Source: Qipengyuania gelatinilytica
Lineage (GTDB): Bacteria > Pseudomonadota > Alphaproteobacteria > Sphingomonadales > Sphingomonadaceae
Direction of reading: 5' to 3'
Assembly: GCF_019711315.1 (NCBI RefSeq)
Contig: NZ_CP081294.1
Span: 1,426,001 to 1,490,000, forward strand
Length of the DNA stretch: 64,000 bases
The notes below the pieces were generated by a model. The model saw only the letters and a program-made list of their open reading frames with translations, searched no databases and had not been told where the DNA came from. Below are positions 8,510-17,575 of this stretch, piece by piece. The translations under genes and the position numbers were made by a program. The stretch's first letter is position 1. Each line of letters begins with the position of its first letter.

Positions 8510-10042
8510 TCAGTCGGTCAGGCTCTTGCGCGGAATGACGAGCCGGACATCGAGGCCGTCGTCGCTATAGACACGCTCGAAAGTCCCGCCGAGCTGGCTT
8601 TCGATCGCCATGCGCAGCAGCCGCGAGCCAAAACCTTCACGCTCCTGCTCTTCGGGAATGCTGCCCAGACTCGCCCGTTCTTCCCAGGTGATGCAGATAT
8701 CTCCATCACCCTCGCAATCGTCCTCGACGAGGACCGCCACCTCGCCCTCGGCGCAGGACAGAGCCCCGTACTTGGCGGAGTTGGTCGCGAGCTCATGGAA
8801 GATGAGCGCAAGAGGCGTCGCGGCTCGGGCACCGATCTTCACGCCGGGTCCGGACACCGAAAACCGCTCGCCGCCCTTGGTGTCATAGGGCGCCAGCAAG
8901 TCGCGCAGCAGGCCCGAAAGGGTTTCGCCGCGCCGCTCGCTCATCGGGCGCACGTAATCATGCGCGGAGCCAAGGGCACGGATCGCTTCGGTCAGCTCCC
9001 GTGCGAACTCGCTGATTTCCTCACGGCCGCGCGCTCGGATCGCGATAAGGCCCGAAACAACGGCGAAGATATTCTTGATCCGATGCGAAAGCTCCCGCGC
9101 CAGCAGGTCGCGTGCCTCCGAAATCCGGTGGGCCTTGTCGATATCGACTACGGTGCCGAACCAGCTCACAGGCTGCCCTTCCGTGACGACCGGCACTGCA
9201 AGCGACTGGACCCAGCGATAGGTCCCGTCAGCCATCTTCAGCCGCCATTCGTCCTCGAACAGTTCCGCAGCTTCCACCGCGGCAGTGAATTTGGCGATGG
9301 TCGCGTCCCAGTCTTCCTCATGGATCGCGGGGCGCCAGTCGTCCGCCGTCTTCGGCGGTTCGAGACCGGTCAGCTCCTGCCAGCGCGCATTCACATAGGT
9401 GAAGTTCCCGGCATCGTCCGCACGCCAGGCGATGCCCGGGACGCTATCAACCATGTGCTGGAGTTCACGCTCGCTCTGCTGCAGCGTCTGGTTGACGTGC
9501 CGCCCCAGCCGCCGTTGACCAAGCCTGCGCATGACCGCCCGCGCGAGGACCGCAAGCCCATCGAGCTGGAGTTCGCTCAAGCCGGTTTCGCGCGGAACCG
9601 TGTCTATCACGCACAGCGCGCCGAGCGGCGCCCCTTCCTCGGAGATCAGGGGATGCCCGGCATAGAAGCGGATTTGCGGCGGACCGGTGACGAGCGTGTT
9701 GTTGACGAACCTCTCGTCCTCGAGCGCGTCCGTAATGACCATCGGTTCGCTGCCCAGCATGGCATGGGCGCAGAAGCTGGTCTTGCGAGGCGTAGTCTCT
9801 TCTTCGAGGCCGACCTTGGCAAGAAAGCGCTGGTCGTTCTTCTCGACGAAGGTCACCATTGCCATGGGGGCATCGCACAGCTTGGCAGCGAATCTTGCGA
9901 TGCGCTGCAGTTCGTCGTCTCCGACGAGATCCTTGCCGCCATAGTTTGCAAGCACGGACAGGCGTTCGTCTTCACCGCAAAATTGCGGCGAAGGTGCGCG
10001 ATCGGCGGGGTAGACGTTCCCCAAAGATGCTGCCCTGTCCAT
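8510..10042 (-). CDS. GAF-PAS sensor histidine kinase, HWE family
   Basis: 510-residue cytosolic sensor kinase with no membrane span. GAF domain about 45-175; PAS domain with PAC motif about 195-305; dimerisation/phosphoacceptor region with ELSHRIKNIFAVVS (His about 320); ATPase domain with the HWE-type N-box HELATNSAKYGAL (about 416-428) and the WEE motif (about 453). HWE kinases in Alphaproteobacteria often feed the PhyR-EcfG general stress pathway or light/redox sensing. There is no response regulator next to it. A Cys-His pair in the GAF domain (SFCAHAM, about 89-95) could suggest a ligand or chromophore but is not diagnostic. Confidence 0.9.
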   Translation of the reverse strand: MDRAASLGNVYPADRAPSPQFCGEDERLSVLANYGGKDLVGDDELQRIARFAAKLCDAPMAMVTFVEKNDQRFLAKVGLEEETTPRKTSFCAHAMLGSEPMVITDALEDERFVNNTLVTGPPQIRFYAGHPLISEEGAPLGALCVIDTVPRETGLSELQLDGLAVLARAVMRRLGQRRLGRHVNQTLQQSERELQHMVDSVPGIAWRADDAGNFTYVNARWQELTGLEPPKTADDWRPAIHEEDWDATIAKFTAAVEAAELFEDEWRLKMADGTYRWVQSLAVPVVTEGQPVSWFGTVVDIDKAHRISEARDLLARELSHRIKNIFAVVSGLIAIRARGREEISEFARELTEAIRALGSAHDYVRPMSERRGETLSGLLRDLLAPYDTKGGERFSVSGPGVKIGARAATPLALIFHELATNSAKYGALSCAEGEVAVLVEDDCEGDGDICITWEERASLGSIPEEQEREGFGSRLLRMAIESQLGGTFERVYSDDGLDVRLVIPRKSLTD

Positions 10043-10210
10043 AACCGGGCAGCTTCCTAGGCCATAACAGCCTAAGTTTCAAAGGTTTTTGCCACATTTG
10101 GACTGGCAAAATCATCCAGTCTATTCATAGGTTTGCACAGCTCTCCCACCTCGGCTATCGCGCCGCAAAGAATTTCAGGGCGCCAAAGGGCGCCCCGCGA
10201 GGAGAGAAAC

Positions 10211-11377
10211 GTGCGCGCCACCCCCGATTTCGATTTCCAGCTCGGCGAGAGCGCCGACATGATCCGCGAAAGCGTATCGCGCTTTGCCGACGAACAGATC
10301 CAGCCGCTGGCCGAAAAGGTCGATCGCGAAGACTGGTTCCCGCAGGAACTCTGGCCCGCAATGGGCGAACTGGGCCTCCACGGCATCACAGTTTCGGAAG
10401 CCGATGGCGGCCTCGGCCTTGGCTATCTCGAGCACGTCATTGCGGTCGAGGAAGTCAGCCGCGCGAGTGCATCTGTCGGCCTTTCCTACGGCGCGCATTC
10501 CAATCTTTGCGTCAACCAGATCGCACGCTGGGGCAATGAGGAGCAGAAGGCGAAATATCTGCCCAAGCTCATCAGCGGCGAGCATGTCGGCAGCCTTGCC
10601 ATGAGCGAGGCAAGCGCCGGTTCGGACGTCGTATCGATGCGCACCAAGGCCGAGAAGGTCGACGGCGGCTATGTCCTCAACGGCACCAAGTTCTGGATCA
10701 CCAACGCGCCCTACGCAGACACGCTGGTGGTCTACGCCAAGACCAGCCCCGAAGCGGCCAGCCGCGGCATCACCACCTTCCTGATCGAGAAGGATTTCGA
10801 AGGCTTCTCGATCGGCCAGAAGATCGAGAAGGTCGGCATGCGCGGTTCGCCCACGGCAGAGCTGGTGTTCGACGATTGCTTCGTTCCGGAAGAGAACGTG
10901 ATGGGTCCCGAAAACGGCGGCGTTGGCGTGCTGATGAGCGGCCTCGATTACGAGCGCGTGGTCCTCGCCGGCCTCCAGCTGGGCGTCATGCAGGCCTGCC
11001 TCGACACGGTCATCCCCTACCTTCGCGAGCGCAAGCAGTTCGGAAAGCCCATCGGCAGCTTCCAGCTGATGCAGGCCAAGGTCGCCGACATGTATGTCGC
11101 GCTGCAATCGGCCCGCGCCTACACTTATGCGGTGGCCAAGAGCTGCGATGCCAACAAGACCACCCGTTTCGACGCGGCAGGCGCGATCCTGCTGGCATCG
11201 GAGAACGCCTTCCGCGTGGCCGCCGAAAGCGTTCAGGCGCTGGGCGGCGCAGGCTACACTCTCGACTGGCCGGTCGAGCGCTACATGCGCGATGCCAAGC
11301 TCCTCGACATTGGTGCCGGCACGAACGAGATTCGCCGCATGCTGATCGGTCGCGAGCTGATCGGCGCTGCCGGATGA
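10211..11377 (+). CDS. ivd: Isovaleryl-CoA dehydrogenase
   Basis: FAD enzyme oxidising isovaleryl-CoA to 3-methylcrotonyl-CoA in leucine degradation. 388 residues, normal for acyl-CoA dehydrogenases. The catalytic-base region GLDYERVVLAGLQLG matches the isovaleryl-CoA dehydrogenase type, where the glutamate lies in the middle helix rather than near the C terminus. Also visible are SLAMSEASAGSDVVSM, KFWITNAPYAD and the C-terminal ALGGAGYTLDWPVERYMRDA. Start is GTG at 10211 after GGAGAG. The stop overlaps the ATG of the next gene. The mccB-type gene about 1.2 kb downstream supports the pathway assignment. Confidence 0.92.
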   Translation: MRATPDFDFQLGESADMIRESVSRFADEQIQPLAEKVDREDWFPQELWPAMGELGLHGITVSEADGGLGLGYLEHVIAVEEVSRASASVGLSYGAHSNLCVNQIARWGNEEQKAKYLPKLISGEHVGSLAMSEASAGSDVVSMRTKAEKVDGGYVLNGTKFWITNAPYADTLVVYAKTSPEAASRGITTFLIEKDFEGFSIGQKIEKVGMRGSPTAELVFDDCFVPEENVMGPENGGVGVLMSGLDYERVVLAGLQLGVMQACLDTVIPYLRERKQFGKPIGSFQLMQAKVADMYVALQSARAYTYAVAKSCDANKTTRFDAAGAILLASENAFRVAAESVQALGGAGYTLDWPVERYMRDAKLLDIGAGTNEIRRMLIGRELIGAAG

Positions 11378-11679
11378 GCGCCGACGAGGACTACGTCTAC
11401 GACGAGGAAAGCGGCGAATGGATGCCCGCTTCCGAGCTGGCGGCAAAGCAGGCAGCGGCCGAACGCGTCGAAGTGCGCGATGCGGTCGGCAACCTGCTGG
11501 AGGACGGTGACCAGGTCACGCTGATCAAGGATCTCGAGGTCAAAGGCGCTGGCCAGACGCTCAAGCAGGGTACGCTGATCAAATCGATCCGGCTGACTGG
11601 CGACGCACAGGAAATCGACTGCAAATTTCCCGGCATCAAGGGCCTCGTCCTTCGTGCCGAATTCGTGAAGAAACGCTAG
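11374..11679 (+). CDS. PhnA/YjdM-like domain protein without the zinc ribbon
   Basis: 101 residues. The C-terminal half (DGDQVTLIKDLEVKGAGQTL onward, ending VLRAEFVKK) matches the C-terminal domain of PhnA/YjdM proteins. The usual N-terminal CxxC zinc ribbon is missing; an acidic stretch with YDEESGEWMPASELA takes its place. The ATG overlaps the stop of the isovaleryl-CoA dehydrogenase gene (ATGA), so it is translationally coupled. The family's name comes from a historic link to phosphonates, but no clear role is established. A function in the leucine pathway is not implied by sequence. Confidence 0.75.
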   Translation: MSADEDYVYDEESGEWMPASELAAKQAAAERVEVRDAVGNLLEDGDQVTLIKDLEVKGAGQTLKQGTLIKSIRLTGDAQEIDCKFPGIKGLVLRAEFVKKR

Positions 11680-11710
11680 GGCTTCAGAACCCAGCGAGAC
11701 GACGGGGCAA

Positions 11711-12472
11711 CTAACCTGCCGGCTGGCGATCGAAGGCTGGCGCCCATTCGAAAGGTTTGTCCCGAGCTGAAATCTCTTCCCGAGTGAGTACGCGATCCGG
11801 AAGTTCGAAACGGGCCGGATCGACTGCGTCCGTCGATACTGCAGTTAGTTCGAGCATATTGATTCGAATGGGCGTCCCGCCCGCGATAACTTCACGGACT
11901 TCCGGATCATAGAAGCCAAATCCGCCGAACAGGTTGCTCAAGGTCAGCATTCGCATCGCGCCAAAACGCCCGGAAGACAGGCGCGAGAATGCGCCGCCAA
12001 TTGGTCGAAGCGACTCTTCCTGTGAAATGACAAGCTGTGGCCAACCGGAGCCCATTTCGTCTTCAGCTTGTCCATAGCCACGGCCCCGCCATTGCCCGAC
12101 CTCAACGGTTCCTTTGTCGACTAGCTCGATCTTGGGAAAATTTTCGAGCAGCTCCAATGATATCCCTCCAGCATGGCCGGCGTGCACGATGACAGCTTCG
12201 AGATCGTCGAGCTTTTCTGCATAGGGGCCATCGATCCCCCGGCTGACTTTATAGGCTTCGCCGTCGCGGATCAGGAAATAGCCTGTACGACCGGTAATGT
12301 GCAGCCGAGCATCGCCAGCATCATTCACCTCGATAGTCATGGCGAAGTCGAGAGCTTGCTCGAATTCATCATCCGACTGAACTTCGTAAATGGCAGAAAT
12401 GTCTGCACTCACGGGCATCGCGATGCCTCCAAGTAACGCAGCGCAAAGCGCAGCAGGCCAATGAAATTTCAT
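11711..12472 (-). CDS. Secreted hypothetical protein
   Basis: 253 residues, start ATG at 12472 with GGAGGG 8 bases upstream. Signal peptide [20 protein letters not shown] with predicted cleavage after VSA. The mature part is acidic and beta-rich in appearance, with no cysteine and no motif I recognise. Base composition looks less G+C-rich than its neighbours, which may indicate recent acquisition. It is encoded opposite to, and between, two leucine-degradation genes; its start lies about 65 bases from the divergent mccB-type gene, so the two share a promoter region. Confidence 0.75.
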   Translation of the reverse strand: MKFHWPAALCAALLGGIAMPVSADISAIYEVQSDDEFEQALDFAMTIEVNDAGDARLHITGRTGYFLIRDGEAYKVSRGIDGPYAEKLDDLEAVIVHAGHAGGISLELLENFPKIELVDKGTVEVGQWRGRGYGQAEDEMGSGWPQLVISQEESLRPIGGAFSRLSSGRFGAMRMLTLSNLFGGFGFYDPEVREVIAGGTPIRINMLELTAVSTDAVDPARFELPDRVLTREEISARDKPFEWAPAFDRQPAG

Positions 12473-12536
12473 TGTAGCGACCCTCCAATGTTGGCGATGC
12501 CATGCAACATGGCTAGGGGGGCCGCAAGGAGAGAAA

Positions 12537-14147
12537 ATGACCGCACCCGTCCTCACATCCACGCTCGACCGCGAGGGCCCCGACGCGAAGGCTCGGTTCG
12601 AGCATAACAAATCGCTCGCAGCGGACCTGCGCTCCACCGTCGCCGCGGCTGCGCTCGGCGGGAGTGAAGGCAGCCGCGAACGGCATGTCGGGCGCGGCAA
12701 GCTGCTCCCGCGTGAGCGTGTCGAGCGTCTGCTCGATCCGGGCAGCCCTTTCCTCGAGATCGGCCAGCTTGCTGCCAACGGGATGTACGGCAAGGAAGAG
12801 ATCAACGGCGCAGGGATGATCGCCGGGATCGGGCGCGTCTCCGGGCGGCAGGTGATGATCGTGTGCAACGATGCCACCGTAAAGGGCGGCACCTACTATC
12901 CCATGACGGTCAAGAAGCACCTGCGCGCGCAGGAGATAGCGCAGGAGAACCGCCTGCCGTGCATCTACCTCGTCGACAGCGGCGGGGCGAACCTGCCGCA
13001 CCAGGCAGAGGTCTTCCCCGACCGCGACCATTTCGGCCGCATCTTCTTTAACCAAGCGAACATGAGCGCGCTCGGCATTCCGCAGATCGCCTGCGTAATG
13101 GGCAGCTGTACCGCGGGCGGTGCCTATGTGCCCGCCATGTCGGACGAGACGGTGATCGTCCGGAACCAAGGCACGATCTTCCTTGCCGGACCTCCGCTGG
13201 TGAAGGCTGCAACAGGCGAGGAAATCAGCGCCGAGGACCTTGGCGGCGGCGACCTCCACGCAAAGAAATCGGGCGTGGTCGACCATTTGGCCGAGAACGA
13301 CGAGCATGCGCTCACCATCGTGCGCGACATCGTCAGCCACCTTGGCGATAACTACGCCGAAGCGAAGAATATCGAGCTGAAAGAACCGCGCGCACCGAAG
13401 TTCGACGCGGAAGATCTTTACGCCATCGTGCCCGATGATGTTCGCGCGCCCTATGACGTAAAGGAAGTGATCGCCCGTCTCGTAGACGGCAGCGAATTCC
13501 ACGAATTCAAGGCGCATTACGGCAGCACGCTGGTCTGCGGTTTTGCGCATATCTGGGGCATGCCGGTGGCGATCCTCGCCAACAATGGCGTGCTGTTTTC
13601 CGAAAGCGCACAAAAGGGCGCACATTTCATCGAACTCGCCTGCCAGCGCCGCATTCCGCTGCTGTTCCTCCAGAACATTTCCGGCTTCATGGTCGGCGGG
13701 AAATACGAGGCGGAAGGCATCGCCAAGCATGGCGCGAAGCTGGTGACTGCAGTTGCTACGGCCACCGTACCCAAGGTCACCGTAGTGATCGGCGGCAGCT
13801 TCGGCGCAGGCAATTACGGCATGTGCGGCCGCGCCTACAGCCCGCGCTTCCTCTTCACCTGGCCCAATGCCCGCATTTCGGTGATGGGCGGCGAGCAGGC
13901 GGCATCGGTTCTTGCCACCGTCCACCGCGACGCGGACAGCTGGACCGAAGAACAGGCCGAGGAATTCAAGGCTCCGATCCGTCAGAAATACGAGGACGAG
14001 GGCAACCCCTATTACGCCACCGCCCGCCTGTGGGACGACGGCGTGATCGACCCGGTCCAGACCCGCGACGTGCTCGGCCTGGCCTTCTCGGCAACACTCG
14101 AAGCCCCGATTCCGGAAAAGCCGCAGTTCGGTGTGTTCCGGATGTAA
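12537..14147 (+). CDS. mccB: Methylcrotonoyl-CoA carboxylase carboxyltransferase (beta) subunit
   Basis: Transfers the carboxyl group from biotin to 3-methylcrotonyl-CoA, the step after isovaleryl-CoA dehydrogenase in leucine degradation. 536 residues, the usual length. The crotonase-like carboxyltransferase signatures are clear: [20 protein letters not shown] in the N half, and [20 protein letters not shown] and [16 protein letters not shown] in the C half. GAGAG-type Shine-Dalgarno just before the ATG. The biotin-carrying alpha subunit is not in this window, which is unusual because it is commonly the next gene. Propionyl-CoA carboxylase beta is a weaker alternative. Confidence 0.92.
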   Translation: MTAPVLTSTLDREGPDAKARFEHNKSLAADLRSTVAAAALGGSEGSRERHVGRGKLLPRERVERLLDPGSPFLEIGQLAANGMYGKEEINGAGMIAGIGRVSGRQVMIVCNDATVKGGTYYPMTVKKHLRAQEIAQENRLPCIYLVDSGGANLPHQAEVFPDRDHFGRIFFNQANMSALGIPQIACVMGSCTAGGAYVPAMSDETVIVRNQGTIFLAGPPLVKAATGEEISAEDLGGGDLHAKKSGVVDHLAENDEHALTIVRDIVSHLGDNYAEAKNIELKEPRAPKFDAEDLYAIVPDDVRAPYDVKEVIARLVDGSEFHEFKAHYGSTLVCGFAHIWGMPVAILANNGVLFSESAQKGAHFIELACQRRIPLLFLQNISGFMVGGKYEAEGIAKHGAKLVTAVATATVPKVTVVIGGSFGAGNYGMCGRAYSPRFLFTWPNARISVMGGEQAASVLATVHRDADSWTEEQAEEFKAPIRQKYEDEGNPYYATARLWDDGVIDPVQTRDVLGLAFSATLEAPIPEKPQFGVFRM

Positions 14148-14218
14148 TTGGCGGGAAGCCGCTGCATCCCTCTCGCTTTCCGTAGCGTAGCTGCTAGGCC
14201 TCAAAGGCAGGAGAGAGA

Positions 14219-14848
14219 ATGCCCAGAGCCAATTTCAGGAAGCCGTCGCTGCTGAGCCGGATCGTGCGGCGCATCATCATGGTGCTGTACCGCTGGAAGG
14301 GCTGGAAGCTGGACGGACGCCTGCCCGATCTCGACAAGTTCGTGATCGCGGGTGCGCCGCATACCTCCAACTGGGATTTCGTGTTCTTCATCGGCGCCAC
14401 TGCCGAGGAAGGCGTGCAGCCGAATTTCATGGGCAAGCACACGCTGTTCCGGGGCATGATGCGCAACTTCATGTTCGACATGGGCGGTATTTCGGTCGAC
14501 CGGAGGAAACGCGCGAACGTCACCGAGCAAGTGGCCGAGGAATTCGCCAAACGCGACAAGCTGGCGCTGGTGATTGCAGCAGAGGGCACGCGCTCGACCG
14601 ACGGTAGCTGGAAATCGGGCTTCTACCATATTGCCCGGGCCGCAAACGTTCCGATCGTGCCAGCCTACGTCAACAACGAAACCATGGTGCTCGGCTTCGG
14701 ACCACCCATCGTACCCACGGACAGCTACGGCGAAACACTCGCCGAGATCGCCCGCTTCATGCAATCCAAGCTCCCCGGATACCATCGCTTCGACGTGCTC
14801 GAAGCGCAGGCCCGCAAGCTGATCGAGGAGGAACGCGCAGATGGTTGA
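14219..14848 (+). CDS. 1-acyl-glycerol-3-phosphate acyltransferase family protein
   Basis: 209-residue PlsC-like acyltransferase. The HX4D-type motif reads PHTSNWDF (about residues 48-55) and the substrate-binding motif is AAEGTRS (about 119-125). The N terminus is basic and hydrophobic, consistent with membrane association. It overlaps the next gene by 8 bases. Likely acts on phospholipid or ornithine-lipid precursors; acceptor and acyl donor cannot be told from sequence. Confidence 0.82.
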   Translation: MPRANFRKPSLLSRIVRRIIMVLYRWKGWKLDGRLPDLDKFVIAGAPHTSNWDFVFFIGATAEEGVQPNFMGKHTLFRGMMRNFMFDMGGISVDRRKRANVTEQVAEEFAKRDKLALVIAAEGTRSTDGSWKSGFYHIARAANVPIVPAYVNNETMVLGFGPPIVPTDSYGETLAEIARFMQSKLPGYHRFDVLEAQARKLIEEERADG

Positions 14849-15638
14849 GATGCTGCTTGTGAACGTCGCCGTGCTGGTGGCGGTCGTGCTGGTGCTGTGG
14901 GCGATCTCGGTCAAGATCGACGATGTGTCCTTCATCGACAGCTTCTGGGGCGCGGGTATGGCGCTGATGGCTTTCACCAGCTGGCTGCAGGTCGAAGAAC
15001 GCGGCGTGCTCGCCCACCTTCTGCTGGCGATGACCGCCGCATGGGGTCTGCGCCTCGGCATCTATCTCCTGCGCCGCTGGCGCGAAGAGGGGGAAGACAA
15101 GCGTTACGAACGCATGCTCAGGAAGGACCGCGAGAAGGGCCGTTTCGCCTTTGCCGCGCTGACCAAGATCTGGCTCGGGCAGGCCTTGCTGCTGTTCCTC
15201 GTCTCCTCGCCGGCCCAGGTCGGGATCCTGACGAGCGATCCGGCGCAGCAGGTGACCGCGCTGACGATCGCGGGCATCGCCCTGTATCTCGTCGGCATCT
15301 TCTTCGAATGGGTAGGCGACTGGCAGCTGTCCCAATTCAAGAAAGACCCCTCGAACAAGGGCGAGGTCATGGACAAGGGCCTGTGGCGCTATACCCGTCA
15401 TCCCAATTATTTCGGCGATGCCTGCGCCTGGTGGGGTATCTGGCTCGTCGTCGCCAGCGTCAGCTGGGAAGTCGCCCTGTGGACCGTTGCCGGACCGCTC
15501 TTCCTGACCTTCACGCTGGTGAAGTGGTCGGGCGCAGCCTTGCTGGAAAAGGGTATGAAGCACACGCGCCCCGGATACGAGGATTACAAGAAGCGCACCT
15601 CGGCCTTCATCCCTATGCCGCCCAAGAAAAGCGCCTGA
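14841..15638 (+). CDS. DUF1295 / steroid 5-alpha-reductase-like membrane protein
   Basis: 265 residues with about six hydrophobic segments. The C-terminal block VMDKGLWRYTRHPNYFGDA (about 176-194) is the hallmark of DUF1295 and of the wider isoprenylcysteine methyltransferase/steroid reductase fold, where it binds the cofactor. It overlaps the upstream acyltransferase gene by 8 bases, suggesting a lipid-related two-gene unit. Enzymatic activity has not been established for most members. Confidence 0.8.
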   Translation: MVEMLLVNVAVLVAVVLVLWAISVKIDDVSFIDSFWGAGMALMAFTSWLQVEERGVLAHLLLAMTAAWGLRLGIYLLRRWREEGEDKRYERMLRKDREKGRFAFAALTKIWLGQALLLFLVSSPAQVGILTSDPAQQVTALTIAGIALYLVGIFFEWVGDWQLSQFKKDPSNKGEVMDKGLWRYTRHPNYFGDACAWWGIWLVVASVSWEVALWTVAGPLFLTFTLVKWSGAALLEKGMKHTRPGYEDYKKRTSAFIPMPPKKSA

Positions 15639-15711
15639 TCAAGGCGCGGCGGGGGTTTAACCTTCCGCATGATTGGCTACATTGGTCCCACTCTTGAGGG
15701 GACCGACGCCA

Positions 15712-16338
15712 GTGAGCGAAGAAGAAATCGATCAGATGCGCAGCCGCTTCGCGCGCGAGGCGATGGCGTTGATGGAGCGCACTGGCGAGGAAGTGACCCG
15801 CATGAGGCTCGCTGCCGAGCTCAGGGTGGCGCGCTCGCGGATCGATGCGGTATTTCCCGAAGACGGCGACCTGTTCGATGCGATCACGGCAGAATGGTTC
15901 GCTCCCTATATCGAGATCATGGACGAGGTGATGGCCAGCGGCCTGCCTCCCCGGCGCAAGATGTATGAATTCTTCGCCCGCCGCTTCGTCTTGCTGAAGC
16001 AGAATTTCCAGGACGATCCGGCCGCCTTCCGTCTCTACATCGAGATGGGCGAGCGATATTTCGAGTATGCACAAAGCTACATCGACCTTGGCGACCATTA
16101 CCTTTGCGAAATCATCGCAGAGGCCCAGGCCGAAGGTCATCTGAAGGACATGGACGTCGATTTCGCACGTTCGGTCATCAACCAGATCGTGTCGACCTAT
16201 CTCCAGCCCTACAGCATTGCCATGCTCGGCGATCGGCTGACCGAAGAGAAGCTCGCGCATATCGTCGATGCCATCTTCGACGGCCTTGTAGCAGCGGACG
16301 GCGGGGCGAGGTCGACCAAGGGCCTTCACGCGGCGTGA
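15712..16338 (+). CDS. TetR-like transcriptional regulator
   Basis: 208 residues from a GTG preceded by GAGGGG; a TTG at 15673 would add 13 residues without a better ribosome site. The N-terminal 55 residues resemble a TetR helix-turn-helix (TGEEVTRMRLAAELRVARSR, then AVFPEDGDLFDAITAEWF in the position of the usual YYHF...KE helix). The C-terminal half is helical and matches the ligand-binding style of the family. It ends 7 bases before the glycosyltransferase gene, which could be a target or merely follow. Confidence 0.72.
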   Translation: MSEEEIDQMRSRFAREAMALMERTGEEVTRMRLAAELRVARSRIDAVFPEDGDLFDAITAEWFAPYIEIMDEVMASGLPPRRKMYEFFARRFVLLKQNFQDDPAAFRLYIEMGERYFEYAQSYIDLGDHYLCEIIAEAQAEGHLKDMDVDFARSVINQIVSTYLQPYSIAMLGDRLTEEKLAHIVDAIFDGLVAADGGARSTKGLHAA

Positions 16339-16345
16339 CGCCACA

Positions 16346-17575
16346 ATGGCGGGCCGCAAGATACTTTTCATCGGATTGAATTACGCGCCCGAACCGATCG
16401 GTATCGGGCCCTACACCGCTGGTCTGGCAGAGGCGCTGGTCGAACGCGGGCACGAGGTTCGCGCCATCGTCGGCCAGCCCTATTATCCCGACTGGAAACT
16501 CTACCCGGATTACCACCGGCGCTGGAAGGCGAGCGTTGAGAATGGCGTGCAGATCATGCGCTGCCCGCATTACATTCCCGCCAATCCGACCGGCAGCAAG
16601 CGCATGGCCCATCATGCCAGCTTCGCGAGCAGTGCCTATCCCGCCGCGCGCCGGGCAAGGCGCGAGATGAAGCCGGACCTCGTCTTCACCGTTGCGCCAT
16701 CGATGATCGCTGCGCCGGTTGCCGCGCGGATGGCGCGCAGGGCCGGGGTGCCGCTATGGCTGCATATCCAGGACTTCGAGGTCGGAGCTGCGCTGGCAAC
16801 GGGCCTGATCGGCAAGACCAGCCGCACTGCCGATGCTGCCGCGCAATTCGAGCAGCGGGTGCTGCGCCGGGCCGATCTTATCTCCACGATCAGCCACCCC
16901 ATGTGCGAACTCCTGCGCGACAAGGGCGTGGCCGAGGACCGCATCCTCGAAATGCGCAACTGGGCGAACCATGCGTCGGGGATCGCGGCAGGCGATGGCG
17001 CGTCGCTTCGCCGCGAATGGGGCCTCGAGGGAAAAACCGTCGCGCTCTATTCGGGCAATATCGCGAACAAGCAGGGGCTGGACGTGGTGATCGAGGCAGC
17101 TGCGATGCTGCGGGAGCGGGAAGACATAGCATTCGTGATCTCGGGCGAAGGTCCAAACCGCGCCCATCTCGAAGCCCTCGCCAAGGGCTTGCCCAACGTC
17201 ACCTTCCGCGACCTCCAGCCGGAAGACCGGGTGGGCGACCTGCTCAAGATGGCGAACATCCACCTCCTGCCGCAATTGCGCGATGCAGCCGATCTCGTGC
17301 TCCCATCGAAGCTCGGCAACATGCTCGCCTCCGGCAGGCCGGTCATCGCGACGGTGCAGCCCGGCACCGGCATAGCCCGCGAGCTGGTCGATTGCGGAAT
17401 TGTCGTGCCACCCGAAACGCCCCATGCGATCGCCGAGGCGGTCGAGGCGCTCGCGGGACATGAGGACTATTGCGCGCATATGGGCCAGAAGGCACGCGAG
17501 CGCGCAGCCTCGCACTGGTCGAAGGACGCCATCGTCGACCGTTTCGAAGAAGGCATGGCGCGCCTGCTCGGCTAA
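16346..17575 (+). CDS. WcaI-type glycosyltransferase (GT4 fold)
   Basis: 409-residue GT-B glycosyltransferase. The N terminus, LFIGLNYAPEPIGIGPYTAG, is typical of WcaI-like enzymes, and QPYYPDW follows. The donor-binding half contains VALYSGNIANKQGLDVVIEA, VISGEGPNR and LPSKLGNMLASGRPVIA, although the usual EX7E is modified. WcaI proteins act in exopolysaccharide (colanic-acid-like) synthesis. The gene runs convergently into another glycosyltransferase gene with a 4-base overlap. Confidence 0.88.
   Translation: MAGRKILFIGLNYAPEPIGIGPYTAGLAEALVERGHEVRAIVGQPYYPDWKLYPDYHRRWKASVENGVQIMRCPHYIPANPTGSKRMAHHASFASSAYPAARRARREMKPDLVFTVAPSMIAAPVAARMARRAGVPLWLHIQDFEVGAALATGLIGKTSRTADAAAQFEQRVLRRADLISTISHPMCELLRDKGVAEDRILEMRNWANHASGIAAGDGASLRREWGLEGKTVALYSGNIANKQGLDVVIEAAAMLREREDIAFVISGEGPNRAHLEALAKGLPNVTFRDLQPEDRVGDLLKMANIHLLPQLRDAADLVLPSKLGNMLASGRPVIATVQPGTGIARELVDCGIVVPPETPHAIAEAVEALAGHEDYCAHMGQKARERAASHWSKDAIVDRFEEGMARLLG

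Noticed and set aside
10101..10121. GACTGG-N9-CCAGTC dyad between the HWE kinase and ivd genes
   Set aside because: Only 6 bp with a 9-base spacer; close to chance for a gap of this size.
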